A model generated the notes under the pieces. It worked only from the letters and a program-made list of their open reading frames with translations. It searched no databases and had not been told where the DNA came from. Shown here in pieces: positions 50,502 through 58,330 of a stretch of DNA of 64,000 nucleotides. Source of the stretch: Streptomyces pyxinicus (GTDB taxonomy: Bacteria; Actinomycetota; Actinomycetes; Streptomycetales; Streptomycetaceae); assembly GCF_024753135.1 (NCBI RefSeq), contig NZ_JANUGP010000032.1, forward strand, positions 20,764 through 84,763, read 5' to 3'. Position 1 is the first letter of the stretch; the number at the start of each line of letters is the position of its first letter. The translations under genes and the position numbers were made by a program.

Positions 50502-51734
50502 ATGGACACGGAGCCGGGCGGGCCGCGCGGGCCGCTGTGGGGCCGCCGGGAGACCGGTGGCGGCGCCCTGAGCAGGCGCCGGTTCGTGGGGGCGATGGCG
50601 GGCGCGGCGGTGGTCGTCGCCGTGCCCTCCCCGGCGGCGCCACCGGAGAGCGGCCCCGCCGCGTCCCGCGCGCCCGGGACGGCCGTGCCGCGCCGGGAGC
50701 CGTCCGGGCCGCGCCCGCTGTACGTGGGCACGTACACCTCCGCCGACGGCGGCGGCACCGGCATCGGGATCGCCTCGTACGACCCGGAGGCGGGCGGCGT
50801 CACCGGGGCGGGCACGCTCACCGGAGTGCCCGACCCGTCGTACCTGGCCGTGCACCCGGACGGCCGGACGCTGTACGCGGTGGACGAACGGCAGGACGGC
50901 GGCGTGACGGCCGTACGCCTCGCCGACCGGCGGGTCCTCGGCACGCGCGGCACCGGCGGCGCGGGGCCCTGCCATCTGTCGGTCCATCCGAGCGGGCACT
51001 GGCTGCTGAGCGCCAACTACGGCTCGGGCAGTGTCGCGGTGCACCCGATCGACGCCTCCGGCGCCCTCGGTGAGCGCGCCGACCTGGTCACGCACTCCGC
51101 ACCGGCGCCGGGACCCGGGCAGCAGGGTCCGCACGCGCACCAGTGCGTCACCGCGCCGGACGGCGGGCACGTCCTCGCCGTGGACCTGGGCACCGACACC
51201 GTCTACAGCTACCGGCTGGACGAGGCCTCGGGCCGGCTCACCGAGGTGGCACAGGCGCACACCCGGCCCGGTGCCGGACCGCGCCAGTTGACCTTCCACC
51301 CGGACGGCCGCTACGCCTATCTGGCCAACGAGGTGGACGACACGGTCGCCGTCTGCGGCTACGACCCCGGCACCGGCCGGGTGACGATCGGGGAGCCGCA
51401 ACCGACCGGTTCGTCCGGGGGCACCAACTACCCGGCGCAGTTCCTGGTCACCGCGGACGGGAGGTACGCCTTCCTGGCCAACCGCGGGCACAACAGTCTC
51501 GCGCGGTACGCCGTCGAGGCCGACGGGGCCCGGCTGCGGCTGCTCGGCACGGTGCCGGTGGGCGGGGACTTCCCCCGGCAGATCGCGTTCTCCCCCGACG
51601 GCCGGCTGCTCTTCGCGGCGAACCAGCGCTCGGGGACGGTCACGGTCTTCCACGTCGACGCCGGCAGCGGGGAACTCCGGTCGGCGGGCGCGCCGTTCGC
51701 CTCACCCGTCGCCGTCTGCGCGCTGCCGCTGTAG
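50502..51734 (+). CDS. Tat-exported lactonase-family beta-propeller
   Basis: 410 aa. Twin-arginine signal (LSRRRFVGAMAGAAVVVA) followed by a seven-bladed propeller of the 6-phosphogluconolactonase (Pgl/YbhE-type) family: YVGTYTSADGGGTGI, PSYLAVHPDGRTLYAV, GPCHLSVHPSGHWLL, GPHAHQC, GAGPRQLTFHPDGRYAYL, DFPRQIAFSPDGRLLFAANQ. Export argues against a role in the pentose pathway; an extracellular lactone hydrolase is more likely. ATG 50502 with GAGGTGGGG. Its 3' end overlaps the convergent DUF2470 gene by 33 bp. Confidence 0.88.
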   Translation: MDTEPGGPRGPLWGRRETGGGALSRRRFVGAMAGAAVVVAVPSPAAPPESGPAASRAPGTAVPRREPSGPRPLYVGTYTSADGGGTGIGIASYDPEAGGVTGAGTLTGVPDPSYLAVHPDGRTLYAVDERQDGGVTAVRLADRRVLGTRGTGGAGPCHLSVHPSGHWLLSANYGSGSVAVHPIDASGALGERADLVTHSAPAPGPGQQGPHAHQCVTAPDGGHVLAVDLGTDTVYSYRLDEASGRLTEVAQAHTRPGAGPRQLTFHPDGRYAYLANEVDDTVAVCGYDPGTGRVTIGEPQPTGSSGGTNYPAQFLVTADGRYAFLANRGHNSLARYAVEADGARLRLLGTVPVGGDFPRQIAFSPDGRLLFAANQRSGTVTVFHVDAGSGELRSAGAPFASPVAVCALPL

Positions 51735-52427
51735 GGCGCGGGGGCAGGCGGCGGCGCTCGCCTGGGCGAGCAGGACGTGCATGCGCTCGGTGAGCTGGCC
51801 GACGTCGTCGGCGGGCGCGTGGAAGGGCAGCCGTACGTCGCCGTGCGCGCGGGTGCGCTCGATGCGCAGGGTCAGTCCGTGCCGGTCGACGGCGAGGGGC
51901 AGCACCCGGGTCGCGGCGTGCAGGCTCTCGGGCCGCACCAGCCGGGTCAGCCGCTCGACGGCGTCCGGGTGGGCGTCGGCGAGATGGGTGAGCAGCCCGG
52001 CCTCGGCCTCGGCGAGCGGGTCGGGGCGGGCCGCGGTGAACTCGTCGAGGCCGATGACCACGGGTCCGGAGGCCTGCCGCAGCACGACCCGGGTGGGATG
52101 GAAGAGCAGGGCGCCCTCGGACGGGGCGAACCAGCCGGAGAGCCAGACCCGCGCGCGGATGCGGCCGCGCACCGGGACGGGGGCCACGTCGGCGAACTCC
52201 AGCACCGCGGAGGGCTCCTGGCGGGGCGCGCAGATGGCCGCCGTGAACAGGGCGCTGTCGTCGGGCACCGACAGGCGCACCTCACCGCCCTCGGTGACGG
52301 TGTGCGCGCCGACGTACTCCTCGCGTACGCCGTCCGCGGTCACCGCGCACGACCATGCGGCGGCCAGTACCGACCGCGCCCGTTCCGCCGCGCCGGGTGC
52401 GGCCGTCCAGTCCTGCGTGTCACCCAT
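51702..52427 (-). CDS. DUF2470 protein, iron-regulated
   Basis: 241 aa. The C-terminal part (GLLTHLADAHPDAVERLTRLV ... GLTLRIERTRAHGDVRLPF) matches DUF2470, the domain that binds haem iron ligands in HugZ/HutZ-like proteins. Here the split-barrel N-terminal half is divergent (RIRARVWLSGWFAPSEG). An iron box lies 13 bp upstream of the ATG, so expression should rise when iron is low. A part in haem or iron use is inferred. Confidence 0.82.
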   Translation of the reverse strand: MGDTQDWTAAPGAAERARSVLAAAWSCAVTADGVREEYVGAHTVTEGGEVRLSVPDDSALFTAAICAPRQEPSAVLEFADVAPVPVRGRIRARVWLSGWFAPSEGALLFHPTRVVLRQASGPVVIGLDEFTAARPDPLAEAEAGLLTHLADAHPDAVERLTRLVRPESLHAATRVLPLAVDRHGLTLRIERTRAHGDVRLPFHAPADDVGQLTERMHVLLAQASAAACPRALQRQRADGDG

Positions 52428-52439
52428 CCCGAGCCCTCC

Positions 52440-52458
52440 TAAGGTAAGCCTTGCCTAA
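52440..52458 (-). promoter_or_regulatory. Iron box (DmdR/IdeR-type operator)
   Basis: On the minus strand ttaggcaaggcttacctta, matching 15 of 19 positions of the DmdR/IdeR/DtxR consensus (TTAGGTTAGGCTAACCTAA). It sits just before the ribosome site of the DUF2470 gene, where a bound repressor would block transcription when Fe2+ is plentiful. Confidence 0.85.
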
Positions 52459-52529
52459 CTTAGCGGAGATCGGTGCGCGCGCCAACCGGGCGCGGCGACA
52501 CGAAAGGGGGATTCAACCGAGCGGGAGGG

Positions 52530-53135
52530 TCAGACGAGGACGCCGAGCAGGGCCCGGGCGCACAGGTCCCGCACCTGCTCCCGGGTCAACTCGCCCTCGC
52601 GCAGCCACTCCAGACAGACGGCCGTGGTGAAGGCGAGCCAGCCGCGCACCGCCAGCCGGACCTGCGGGGCGTCCTCGAAGGCCGGGCCGAACTCGGGGTC
52701 GACGGCGAGCGCCGCCAGGATCTGCGCCTCCTGGGCGGCCAGGGCCCGGTGGTAGACACGGCGCACCGTCCGGTCGCCGGCCGCGTCGGCGCGGTGGAAG
52801 GCGCGGAAGCCGTGCGCGTGCGCCTCCACATAGCCCAGGTAGGTGTCGAGGCCGGCGGTGAGCTGCTCGCGGACCGGCACCCCGGGCACGGCCGCTGTCA
52901 TCCGGAGCATCCGCCCGCTCTCGCGCTCCACGACCGCCGCGAAGAAGTCCCGCTTGGTCGGGAAGTAGTGGTACAGCAGCCCGCGCGAGACCCCGGCGAT
53001 CTCGGCGACCTGCTCGATCCGCACCTCGTCGTAGGGACTCTCCGAGAACAGCCTCGCGCCGACCGACAGCAACTGCTCGCGGCGCTCGCCGGTGCTGAGT
53101 CTGCGCCGGGCGCGCTCCCCCTGGTTCGCGGCCAT
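52530..53135 (-). CDS. TetR-family repressor
   Basis: 201 aa. N-terminal TetR helix-turn-helix: REQLLSVGARLFSESPYDEVRIEQVAEIAGVSRGLLYHYFPTKRDFF. Helical ligand domain follows (YLGYVEAHAHGFRAFHRADAAG). Divergent from the CYP102-like P450 with 121 bp between starts; the layout parallels Bm3R1 beside CYP102A1, so fatty acids or barbiturate-like ligands could induce the P450. ATG 53135. Confidence 0.9.
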   Translation of the reverse strand: MAANQGERARRRLSTGERREQLLSVGARLFSESPYDEVRIEQVAEIAGVSRGLLYHYFPTKRDFFAAVVERESGRMLRMTAAVPGVPVREQLTAGLDTYLGYVEAHAHGFRAFHRADAAGDRTVRRVYHRALAAQEAQILAALAVDPEFGPAFEDAPQVRLAVRGWLAFTTAVCLEWLREGELTREQVRDLCARALLGVLV

Positions 53136-53156
53136 GCCGTCACCTTACTTGACGTC

Positions 53157-53228
53157 GGTTCAACAAGCGGACCACACTGAACCCGGTTATTGAACCCATG
53201 TACAACACGCCCGCGTCACAGGTTCAAC
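53157..53228. promoter_or_regulatory. Cluster of ggttcaa/ttgaacc half-sites between tetR and P450
   Basis: Four related half-sites: ggttcaac 53157-53164, tgaaccc 53178-53184, ttgaaccc 53190-53197 and ggttcaac 53221-53228. The outer copies are each followed by elements of an inverted gcggacc/ggtccgc pair. Together they probably form the operators of the divergent TetR repressor. Confidence 0.6.
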
Positions 53229-53256
53229 GGTCCGCTGGATCAAGGGAGATCGCGTC

Positions 53257-54849
53257 ATGGCGGAGACGACGGAGACGACGGAGACGACGGAGACCGGACT
53301 GCCGAGGGGTTTCCGCAGCGCCGAGCAGGGCTGGCCCGAGCTGCGCCGCATCCCGCACCCGCCGCGCCGGGTGCCGCTGCTCGGCGACGTGGCCGGCGTG
53401 GACCGGCGCCGGCCACTCCAGGACTCGATGCGGTTCGGGCGCGAGCTGGGGCCGATCTTCCGGCGCCGGGCCTTCGGCAAGGAGTTCGTGTTCGTGTGGG
53501 GGGCGGAGCTGGTCGGGGACCTCGCGGACGAGACGCGCTTCGCCAAACACGTCGGGCTCGGGGTGGCCAACCTGCGGCCGGTCGTCGGGGACGGGCTGTT
53601 CACCGCGTACAACCACGAGCCCAACTGGCAGCTGGCGCACGACGTCCTCGCGCCCGGCTTCAGCCGGGAGGCGATGGCCGGATACCACGCGATGATGCTG
53701 GCGGTCGCCGGGCGGCTGACCGACCACTGGGACCGGCAGGCGGCGGCCGGGCGGACGGTGGACGTGCCCGGGGACATGACCCGGCTGACCCTGGAGACCA
53801 TCTCCCGCACCGGGTTCGGGCACGACTTCGGCTCCTTCGAGCGGGAGCGCCCGCACCCCTTCGTCACCGCGATGGTCGGCACACTCGGCTACGCCCAGCG
53901 GCTGAACAGCGTGCCCGCGCCGCTGGCCCCGCTGCTGCTGCGCTCGGCGACCCGGCGCAACGCAGCGGACATGGCCTACCTGAACCGCACGGTGGACGAC
54001 CTCGTCGCCGCCCGGCAGCGCTCCGGACCCGGCGAGGGCGACCTGCTGGACCGCATGCTGGACACGGCCCACCCGGAGACCGGCGAGCGGCTGTCGGCGG
54101 AGAACGTCCGCAAGCAGGTGATCACGTTCCTGGCGGCCGGCCACGAGACCACCTCCGGTGCGCTCTCCTTCGCCCTGTACTACCTCGCCCGGCACCCGGA
54201 GGTCGCCGCCCGGGCCCGCGCGGAGGTGGACCGCGTCTGGGGCGACGCCGCCCGCCCCGGCTACGACCAGGTCGCCAGGCTGCGCTATCTGCGCCGGGTG
54301 CTGGACGAGTCGCTGCGGCTGTGGCCGACCGCGCCGGCCTTCGCCCGGGAGGCCCGGCGGGACACCGTGCTCGCCGGGGACCATCCGATGCGCCGGGGCG
54401 CGTGGGCGCTGGTCCTGACGCCGCTGCTGCACCGGGAGCCGGCGGTGTGGGGCGAGGACGCCGAGCGCTTCGACCCGGACCGCTTCGACGCGAAGGCGGT
54501 GCGCTCCCGGCCGCCGCACACCTTCAAGCCCTTCGGCACCGGCGCCCGCGCCTGCATCGGCCGCCAGTTCGCCCTCCACGAGGCCACCCTGGTCCTCGGC
54601 CTCCTGCTCCGCCGCTACGACCTCCGGGCCGGCCCCGCCTACCGGCTCCGCGTCACGGAACGCCTGACGGTGATGCCGGACGGCTTGCGCCTGGGCCTCG
54701 AACGCCGGTCCGCGCCGACACCGGGCGGCCCGGGGAGGACGGACGCGACGACGCCGGACGACGACACGGATGGCGTGGCCCACTGTCCGGCGCACCGGGG
54801 GCCCGGGCCCGCCCCCGGGGGCCCGGCGGACCGCCGCCCGGCGGGCTAG
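53257..54849 (+). CDS. CYP102-like cytochrome P450 without reductase domain
   Basis: 530 aa. Clearly BM3-related: NHEPNWQLAHDVLAPGFS, I-helix FLAAGHETTSGALSFALYYL (AGHETT from 294), ExxR in LDESLRLWPTAP, and heme loop PFGTGARACIGRQFALHEATLVL with Cys433. CYP102A enzymes hydroxylate fatty acids using a fused reductase; here the chain ends about 55 residues after the heme domain, as in CYP102B1 of S. coelicolor, so separate redox partners are needed. ACGGAGACG-type tandem codons give the start METTETTETTET pattern. The TAG stop lies in the CTAG next to the MITE, so the extreme C-terminus may have been altered by insertion. Confidence 0.9.
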   Translation: MAETTETTETTETGLPRGFRSAEQGWPELRRIPHPPRRVPLLGDVAGVDRRRPLQDSMRFGRELGPIFRRRAFGKEFVFVWGAELVGDLADETRFAKHVGLGVANLRPVVGDGLFTAYNHEPNWQLAHDVLAPGFSREAMAGYHAMMLAVAGRLTDHWDRQAAAGRTVDVPGDMTRLTLETISRTGFGHDFGSFERERPHPFVTAMVGTLGYAQRLNSVPAPLAPLLLRSATRRNAADMAYLNRTVDDLVAARQRSGPGEGDLLDRMLDTAHPETGERLSAENVRKQVITFLAAGHETTSGALSFALYYLARHPEVAARARAEVDRVWGDAARPGYDQVARLRYLRRVLDESLRLWPTAPAFAREARRDTVLAGDHPMRRGAWALVLTPLLHREPAVWGEDAERFDPDRFDAKAVRSRPPHTFKPFGTGARACIGRQFALHEATLVLGLLLRRYDLRAGPAYRLRVTERLTVMPDGLRLGLERRSAPTPGGPGRTDATTPDDDTDGVAHCPAHRGPGPAPGGPADRRPAG

Positions 54850-55074
54850 GCCCTGTCGTCAAACTCCCTCCCCCAGCCTCCGGCCGGGAGGTGCCCCCAG
54901 CTCCGCGACGCCATGCACGCACTCTCGCCGCACCGGGCCCCGACCCAAGTACGTCCAGTACGAGGATCAGGGCCCGGCACTCCCCCAGCCTCCGGCCGGG
55001 GGGACCCCCAGAGCACGCACCTGACGCCGCGAAGCCCGCCCTCCGGGCGAACGGCGGAAGTTTGACGACAGGAC
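54850..55074. mobile_element. 225-bp MITE with CTAG target duplication
   Basis: Terminal inverted repeats gccctgtcgtcaaac (54850-54864) and gtttgacgacaggac (55060-55074) match at 14 of 15 positions. CTAG flanks both ends directly (54846-54849 and 55075-55078), as a target-site duplication. There is no transposase, so it must have been moved by a full-length element with the same ends; tgtcgtcaaa-type ends are typical of IS5-group elements in Streptomyces. The left CTAG contains the stop codon of the P450. Internal 33-bp and 32-bp repeats are listed separately. Confidence 0.8.
54868..55011. repeat. Two copies of a GC-rich hairpin repeat inside the MITE
   Basis: Copies at 54868-54900 and 54980-55011 share ctcccccagcctccggccgg and end cccccag. 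Each is itself nearly palindromic (ctccggccgggag core). This motif is one of the most common short repeats in Streptomyces genomes, so the MITE may be a frequent carrier of it. Confidence 0.7.
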
Positions 55075-55142
55075 CTAGCGCCCCGGGCCGGTCGCGGAGC
55101 GGTGGCCGGCCGGGGAGGCCGTCGCGGATGAGCCGTCCTCCC

Positions 55143-55991
55143 TCAGCCCGCCGCCACGCCCCAGTGCTCCGGCCGCGACACCGTCTCCGGAAGTCGTGTG
55201 CCCTGGTTGCCGCGGGCCGAGTTGAGCTGGGGCTGGGTGAGGAAGAAGGCGTCGGTGAGGTCCGCGTCGGAGAGGTCGGTGTCGCGCAGGTCGGCGCCGA
55301 TCAGGTCCGCGCCGCGCAGGTCGGCGCCGGAGAGGTCGGCCGCGATGAGACAGGCCCCGCGCAGGCTCGCGCCCCGCAGGTCGGCGCCTTGGAGACGGGC
55401 GCCGATGAGATTCACGCCCCTGCGGTCCTTCCGCTTGCCCTTGCCGCCCGCGCCGGCCCGGGACAGCTCGCCGGCCCGCAGCAGCAGGACGTTGACCTCC
55501 CGCCGGTGCGCGGCGACGTCCAGCACCGCCAGTTCCCCGGGGGTGCCCCGGGTCAGGGCGTCGGTCCGCTCCAGCGCGCGGCGCAGTTCCGGGTGGACCG
55601 GCCGGGCCGCCGGCAGGCTCAGCGCCTCGGTCAGGTACCGGAGCAGCTCGTGCAGTTGCCGGACCACCGGGAACACGTCGAACATCCGCCGGGCGTCCTC
55701 CGCGCTGCCGGTACGCCAGTCCCGCCCGCCGAAGACGACCTGCGAGACCTTCTGACCGGCCCCGAAGCAGTCGTACACCGTGCAGCCGGTGAAGCCCTTC
55801 TCCCGCAGGTCCGCGTGGATGCCGCAGCGGTGGTCGTCCCGGAGGTTCCGGCAGGGCTTGCCCGCAGGCTTGTCCGTCGCGAAGTCGGCGGAGCGGGCGA
55901 AGGGCAGGGCGACGCAGCACAGCCCGAAACACTGCGCGCAGTCACCGCGCAGCTCGGCGAGCCCGGCTATCTGATCTGGCATACGGGACAT
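55143..55991 (-). CDS. Cys-cluster (YkgJ-like) plus pentapeptide-repeat protein
   Basis: About 282 aa. The N-terminal part carries many cysteines (GDCAQCFGLCC, PCRNL, CGIHADLREKGFTGCTVYDCFGAG), consistent with a YkgJ-like zinc/iron-sulfur cluster domain. The C-terminal part (about 195-255) has pentapeptide repeats A(D/N)LxG (RLQGADLRGASLRGACLIAADLSGADLRGADL) that form a right-handed quadrilateral helix mimicking DNA. Function unknown. ATG 55991 used; another ATG at 55982 and a GTG at 56039, overlapping the S33 stop, are alternatives, none with a good ribosome site. Confidence 0.8.
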   Translation of the reverse strand: MSRMPDQIAGLAELRGDCAQCFGLCCVALPFARSADFATDKPAGKPCRNLRDDHRCGIHADLREKGFTGCTVYDCFGAGQKVSQVVFGGRDWRTGSAEDARRMFDVFPVVRQLHELLRYLTEALSLPAARPVHPELRRALERTDALTRGTPGELAVLDVAAHRREVNVLLLRAGELSRAGAGGKGKRKDRRGVNLIGARLQGADLRGASLRGACLIAADLSGADLRGADLIGADLRDTDLSDADLTDAFFLTQPQLNSARGNQGTRLPETVSRPEHWGVAAG

Positions 55992-56035
55992 CGTACGAAA
56001 GCCGCGCTCATGCTCCGCGGCGGAGCCGGAGCCCG

Positions 56036-57337
56036 TCACACCTCGTCGCGGGCCAGCGCCAGCAGACGGTCCAGGACCCGGGGTGCGCCCGCGCGCAGGC
56101 CGTCGTGTTCGAACTCGTCGGTGACCCAGGTGCGCAGGCCCCGGACGGACCGGGCGGTCTCCAGCGCGTGCGCGGTGTCGACGTACATGTCGTCGTGGTA
56201 GACGGCCGCGGCGACCGGGACCTCGTTGGCGGCGAGGCGCTCGCGGTCGTACAGCGGGGTCCAGTCGGTGCGGGTGGCGAGGATGCCGGCGGTCTCGCGC
56301 AGCGGGCGCAGGGCCGGGTCGGTGTCGAACATCCAGGGGTGGACCGTCTCGCCGGTGAACAGGACGGGGGCGTCGCCGGTGAGGGCCTTGGCCGCGTCGA
56401 ACTGCGGGAACTCGGCGCGGACGCGCTCGGCGGCCCAGTCGGTGGGGCGGGCGTCCTGGCCGTAGACGGACTCGTGGACGACGGCGTAGAGCGGGTGCGC
56501 GGCGTACGACAGCAGGTTCTGGGCCTGTTCCTGGAAGGCGTCGGAGAGGTCGGGTCCGCCGGGGGTGCGGACGAAGGCGTCCTCCAGCAGGTGGTGCAGA
56601 CGGTGGCTGCCGTCACCCGTGCCGAGCATCTGGCCGAGCGACTGGAAGGCCTCGACGGTGAACCGGTAGCCGTTCGGCAGGACCACGTCCCGGGTGAGGA
56701 GGTGGTCGGCGATCCGGCGGGCCCGCTCGACGTCCTGGGGGTAACGGGCGTAGTGCGCGGCGACCTTGCGCTCGATGCGCGGGTAGGCCGCGCGGTAGAC
56801 GTCGTCGGCGTGGGCGTCCAGGGCGGGCAGGCCACCGGTGATCAGGGCGGTGGCCAGACCTTCGGGGGCGAGGGAGAGGTACGACACCGCGCAGAAGCCG
56901 CCGAAGCTCTGCCCGAGCACGGTCCACCGGGCGCCGCCGGTGACCTGCGGCCGGATCGCCTCGCAGTCGCGGACGATGGAGTCGGCGCGGAAGCGGGACA
57001 GGTAGTCGGCCTGTGCGGCGGGGCCGCCGCGCAGCGGGAGCGTCTGCCGGTTGGCGGGCGTGGAGGCGCCGGTGCCGCGCTGGTCGAGCAGCAGCACGCG
57101 GTAGTCCCGCAGGGCCCGGTCCAGCCACGCCTGACGTCCGATGAAACGATTCGCCCCGAAGCCGGGGCCGCCCTGGAGGTACAGCAGCCAGGGCAGGTCC
57201 TGGCCCGCCTTGTCGCTCGCGACCGCCTCGCGGGCGTACAGCTCGATGGTCTCGCCGTCGGGCGCGGCGTGGTCGAGGGGCACGGTGAAGCGGCGGTCGG
57301 TGAGGACGACGCCGGGCTGGCGGTAGCTGAGGCTCAA
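56036..57337 (-). CDS. S33-family alpha/beta hydrolase (prolyl-aminopeptidase-like)
   Basis: 433 aa. LQGGPGFGANR is the oxyanion-hole motif HGGPG variant, GQSFGGF the nucleophile elbow (Ser), and acid and base residues lie in the C-terminal part (HDDMYVDT; the Asp/His pair). LLLDQRGTGASTP is a family hallmark. It removes N-terminal proline or similar residues from peptides. A TTG at 57337 is preceded by GGGAGCC at proper spacing and gives SLSYRQPGVVLTDRRFTVPLDHA; a longer frame to 57424 lacks a site. Upstream of the pentapeptide gene on the same strand. Confidence 0.88.
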   Translation of the reverse strand: MSLSYRQPGVVLTDRRFTVPLDHAAPDGETIELYAREAVASDKAGQDLPWLLYLQGGPGFGANRFIGRQAWLDRALRDYRVLLLDQRGTGASTPANRQTLPLRGGPAAQADYLSRFRADSIVRDCEAIRPQVTGGARWTVLGQSFGGFCAVSYLSLAPEGLATALITGGLPALDAHADDVYRAAYPRIERKVAAHYARYPQDVERARRIADHLLTRDVVLPNGYRFTVEAFQSLGQMLGTGDGSHRLHHLLEDAFVRTPGGPDLSDAFQEQAQNLLSYAAHPLYAVVHESVYGQDARPTDWAAERVRAEFPQFDAAKALTGDAPVLFTGETVHPWMFDTDPALRPLRETAGILATRTDWTPLYDRERLAANEVPVAAAVYHDDMYVDTAHALETARSVRGLRTWVTDEFEHDGLRAGAPRVLDRLLALARDEV

Positions 57338-57501
57338 CGGGGCTCCCGGGACGGACGGTGTGGACGCGTCCCAGTTCAGCACACGAGGGGGCGCGGGCCG
57401 AGCCCCGGGATCATGCTTTGTCACTGAACTACCGGTCAGCCCGGGGCACCGGGCGGTGGCGCGCCACGCGGTGGGTCGCGCTCCGCCCGGGGCGGGACGC
57501 G

Positions 57502-57553
57502 GCGACTACCCTGCACTCGTCCGACGGGCGACTACCCTGCACTCGTCCGACGA
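57502..57553 (+). repeat. Tandem 26-bp duplication in the lut promoter region
   Basis: Unit gcgactaccctgcactcgtc plus ccgac-type end occurs at 57502-57527 and 57528-57553, differing only in the last base. Each contains taccct, a plausible Streptomyces -10 hexamer, so the lut operon may have two adjacent promoters or operators. The second unit ends 21 bp before the lutA ATG. Confidence 0.75.
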
Positions 57554-57574
57554 CCGACCGCGCGAGGAGCCGCG

Positions 57575-58330
57575 ATGCGTGTGGCCCTGTTCCTGACCTG
57601 CGTCAACGACACGCTCTATCCGGACACCGGGCGCGCCGTGGTGAGACTGCTGACCAGGCTGGGCGTGGACGTCGACTTCCCGGCCGCGCAGACCTGCTGC
57701 GGGCAGGCCCACTACAACACCGGGTACCGGCACGAGACGGAGCCGCTGGCCCGGCACTTCGCCGAGGTCTTCGGCGGCTACGACGCGGTCGTGACGCCGT
57801 CGGGCTCGTGCGCGGCGATGGTGCGGGAGCTGTATCCGCGCCTCGGCGCGCGGGCGCGGGCCGAGGGGCGCGGGGGTGCGCTGGCCGCGACCCTGGCGCC
57901 GGTGGTGCCGAGGACGTACGAGCTGACCGAGTTCCTGGTCGACGTGCTGGGCGTGACCGACGTCGGCGCGTCCTACCCGCACACGGTGACCTACCACCCC
58001 ACCTGCCACGGGCTGCGCGCCCTCGGGCTCGGGGACCGGCCCCGGCGGCTGTTGGCAGCGGTGCGGGGCCTCGACCTGGTGGAGCTGCCGGGTGCCGAGG
58101 AGTGCTGCGGGTTCGGCGGCACGTTCGCGGTGAAGAACGCCGACGTGTCGGCGGCGATGGCCGCGGACAAGGTGCGCGACGCCGAATCGACCGGCGCGGA
58201 GGTGCTGTGCGCCGCCGACAACTCCTGCCTGATGCATCTGGGCGGCACGATGAGCCGGCTGGGCACGGGGATGCGGCCGGTGCACATCGCGGAGATCCTG
58301 GCGAGCACGGAGGAGGAACCGGCACGGTGA
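57575..58330 (+). CDS. lutA: L-lactate utilisation protein LutA
   Basis: 251-aa iron-sulfur protein with two CCG-type cysteine-rich domains: TCVND with AQTCCGQAHYNTG, and PTCHGLR with ECCGFGGTF and DNSCLMH. It is the electron-accepting part of LutABC, which oxidises L-lactate to pyruvate, feeding electrons to the membrane chain. ATG after GCGAGGAGCCGCG. Overlaps lutB as GTGA. Transcribed from a region with a duplicated 26-bp unit. Confidence 0.95.
   Translation: MRVALFLTCVNDTLYPDTGRAVVRLLTRLGVDVDFPAAQTCCGQAHYNTGYRHETEPLARHFAEVFGGYDAVVTPSGSCAAMVRELYPRLGARARAEGRGGALAATLAPVVPRTYELTEFLVDVLGVTDVGASYPHTVTYHPTCHGLRALGLGDRPRRLLAAVRGLDLVELPGAEECCGFGGTFAVKNADVSAAMAADKVRDAESTGAEVLCAADNSCLMHLGGTMSRLGTGMRPVHIAEILASTEEEPAR

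Noticed and set aside
54868..55011. CRISPR-like repeat array in the P450 downstream region
   Set aside because: Only two copies, each an internal hairpin, inside a MITE; there are no spacers or cas genes.
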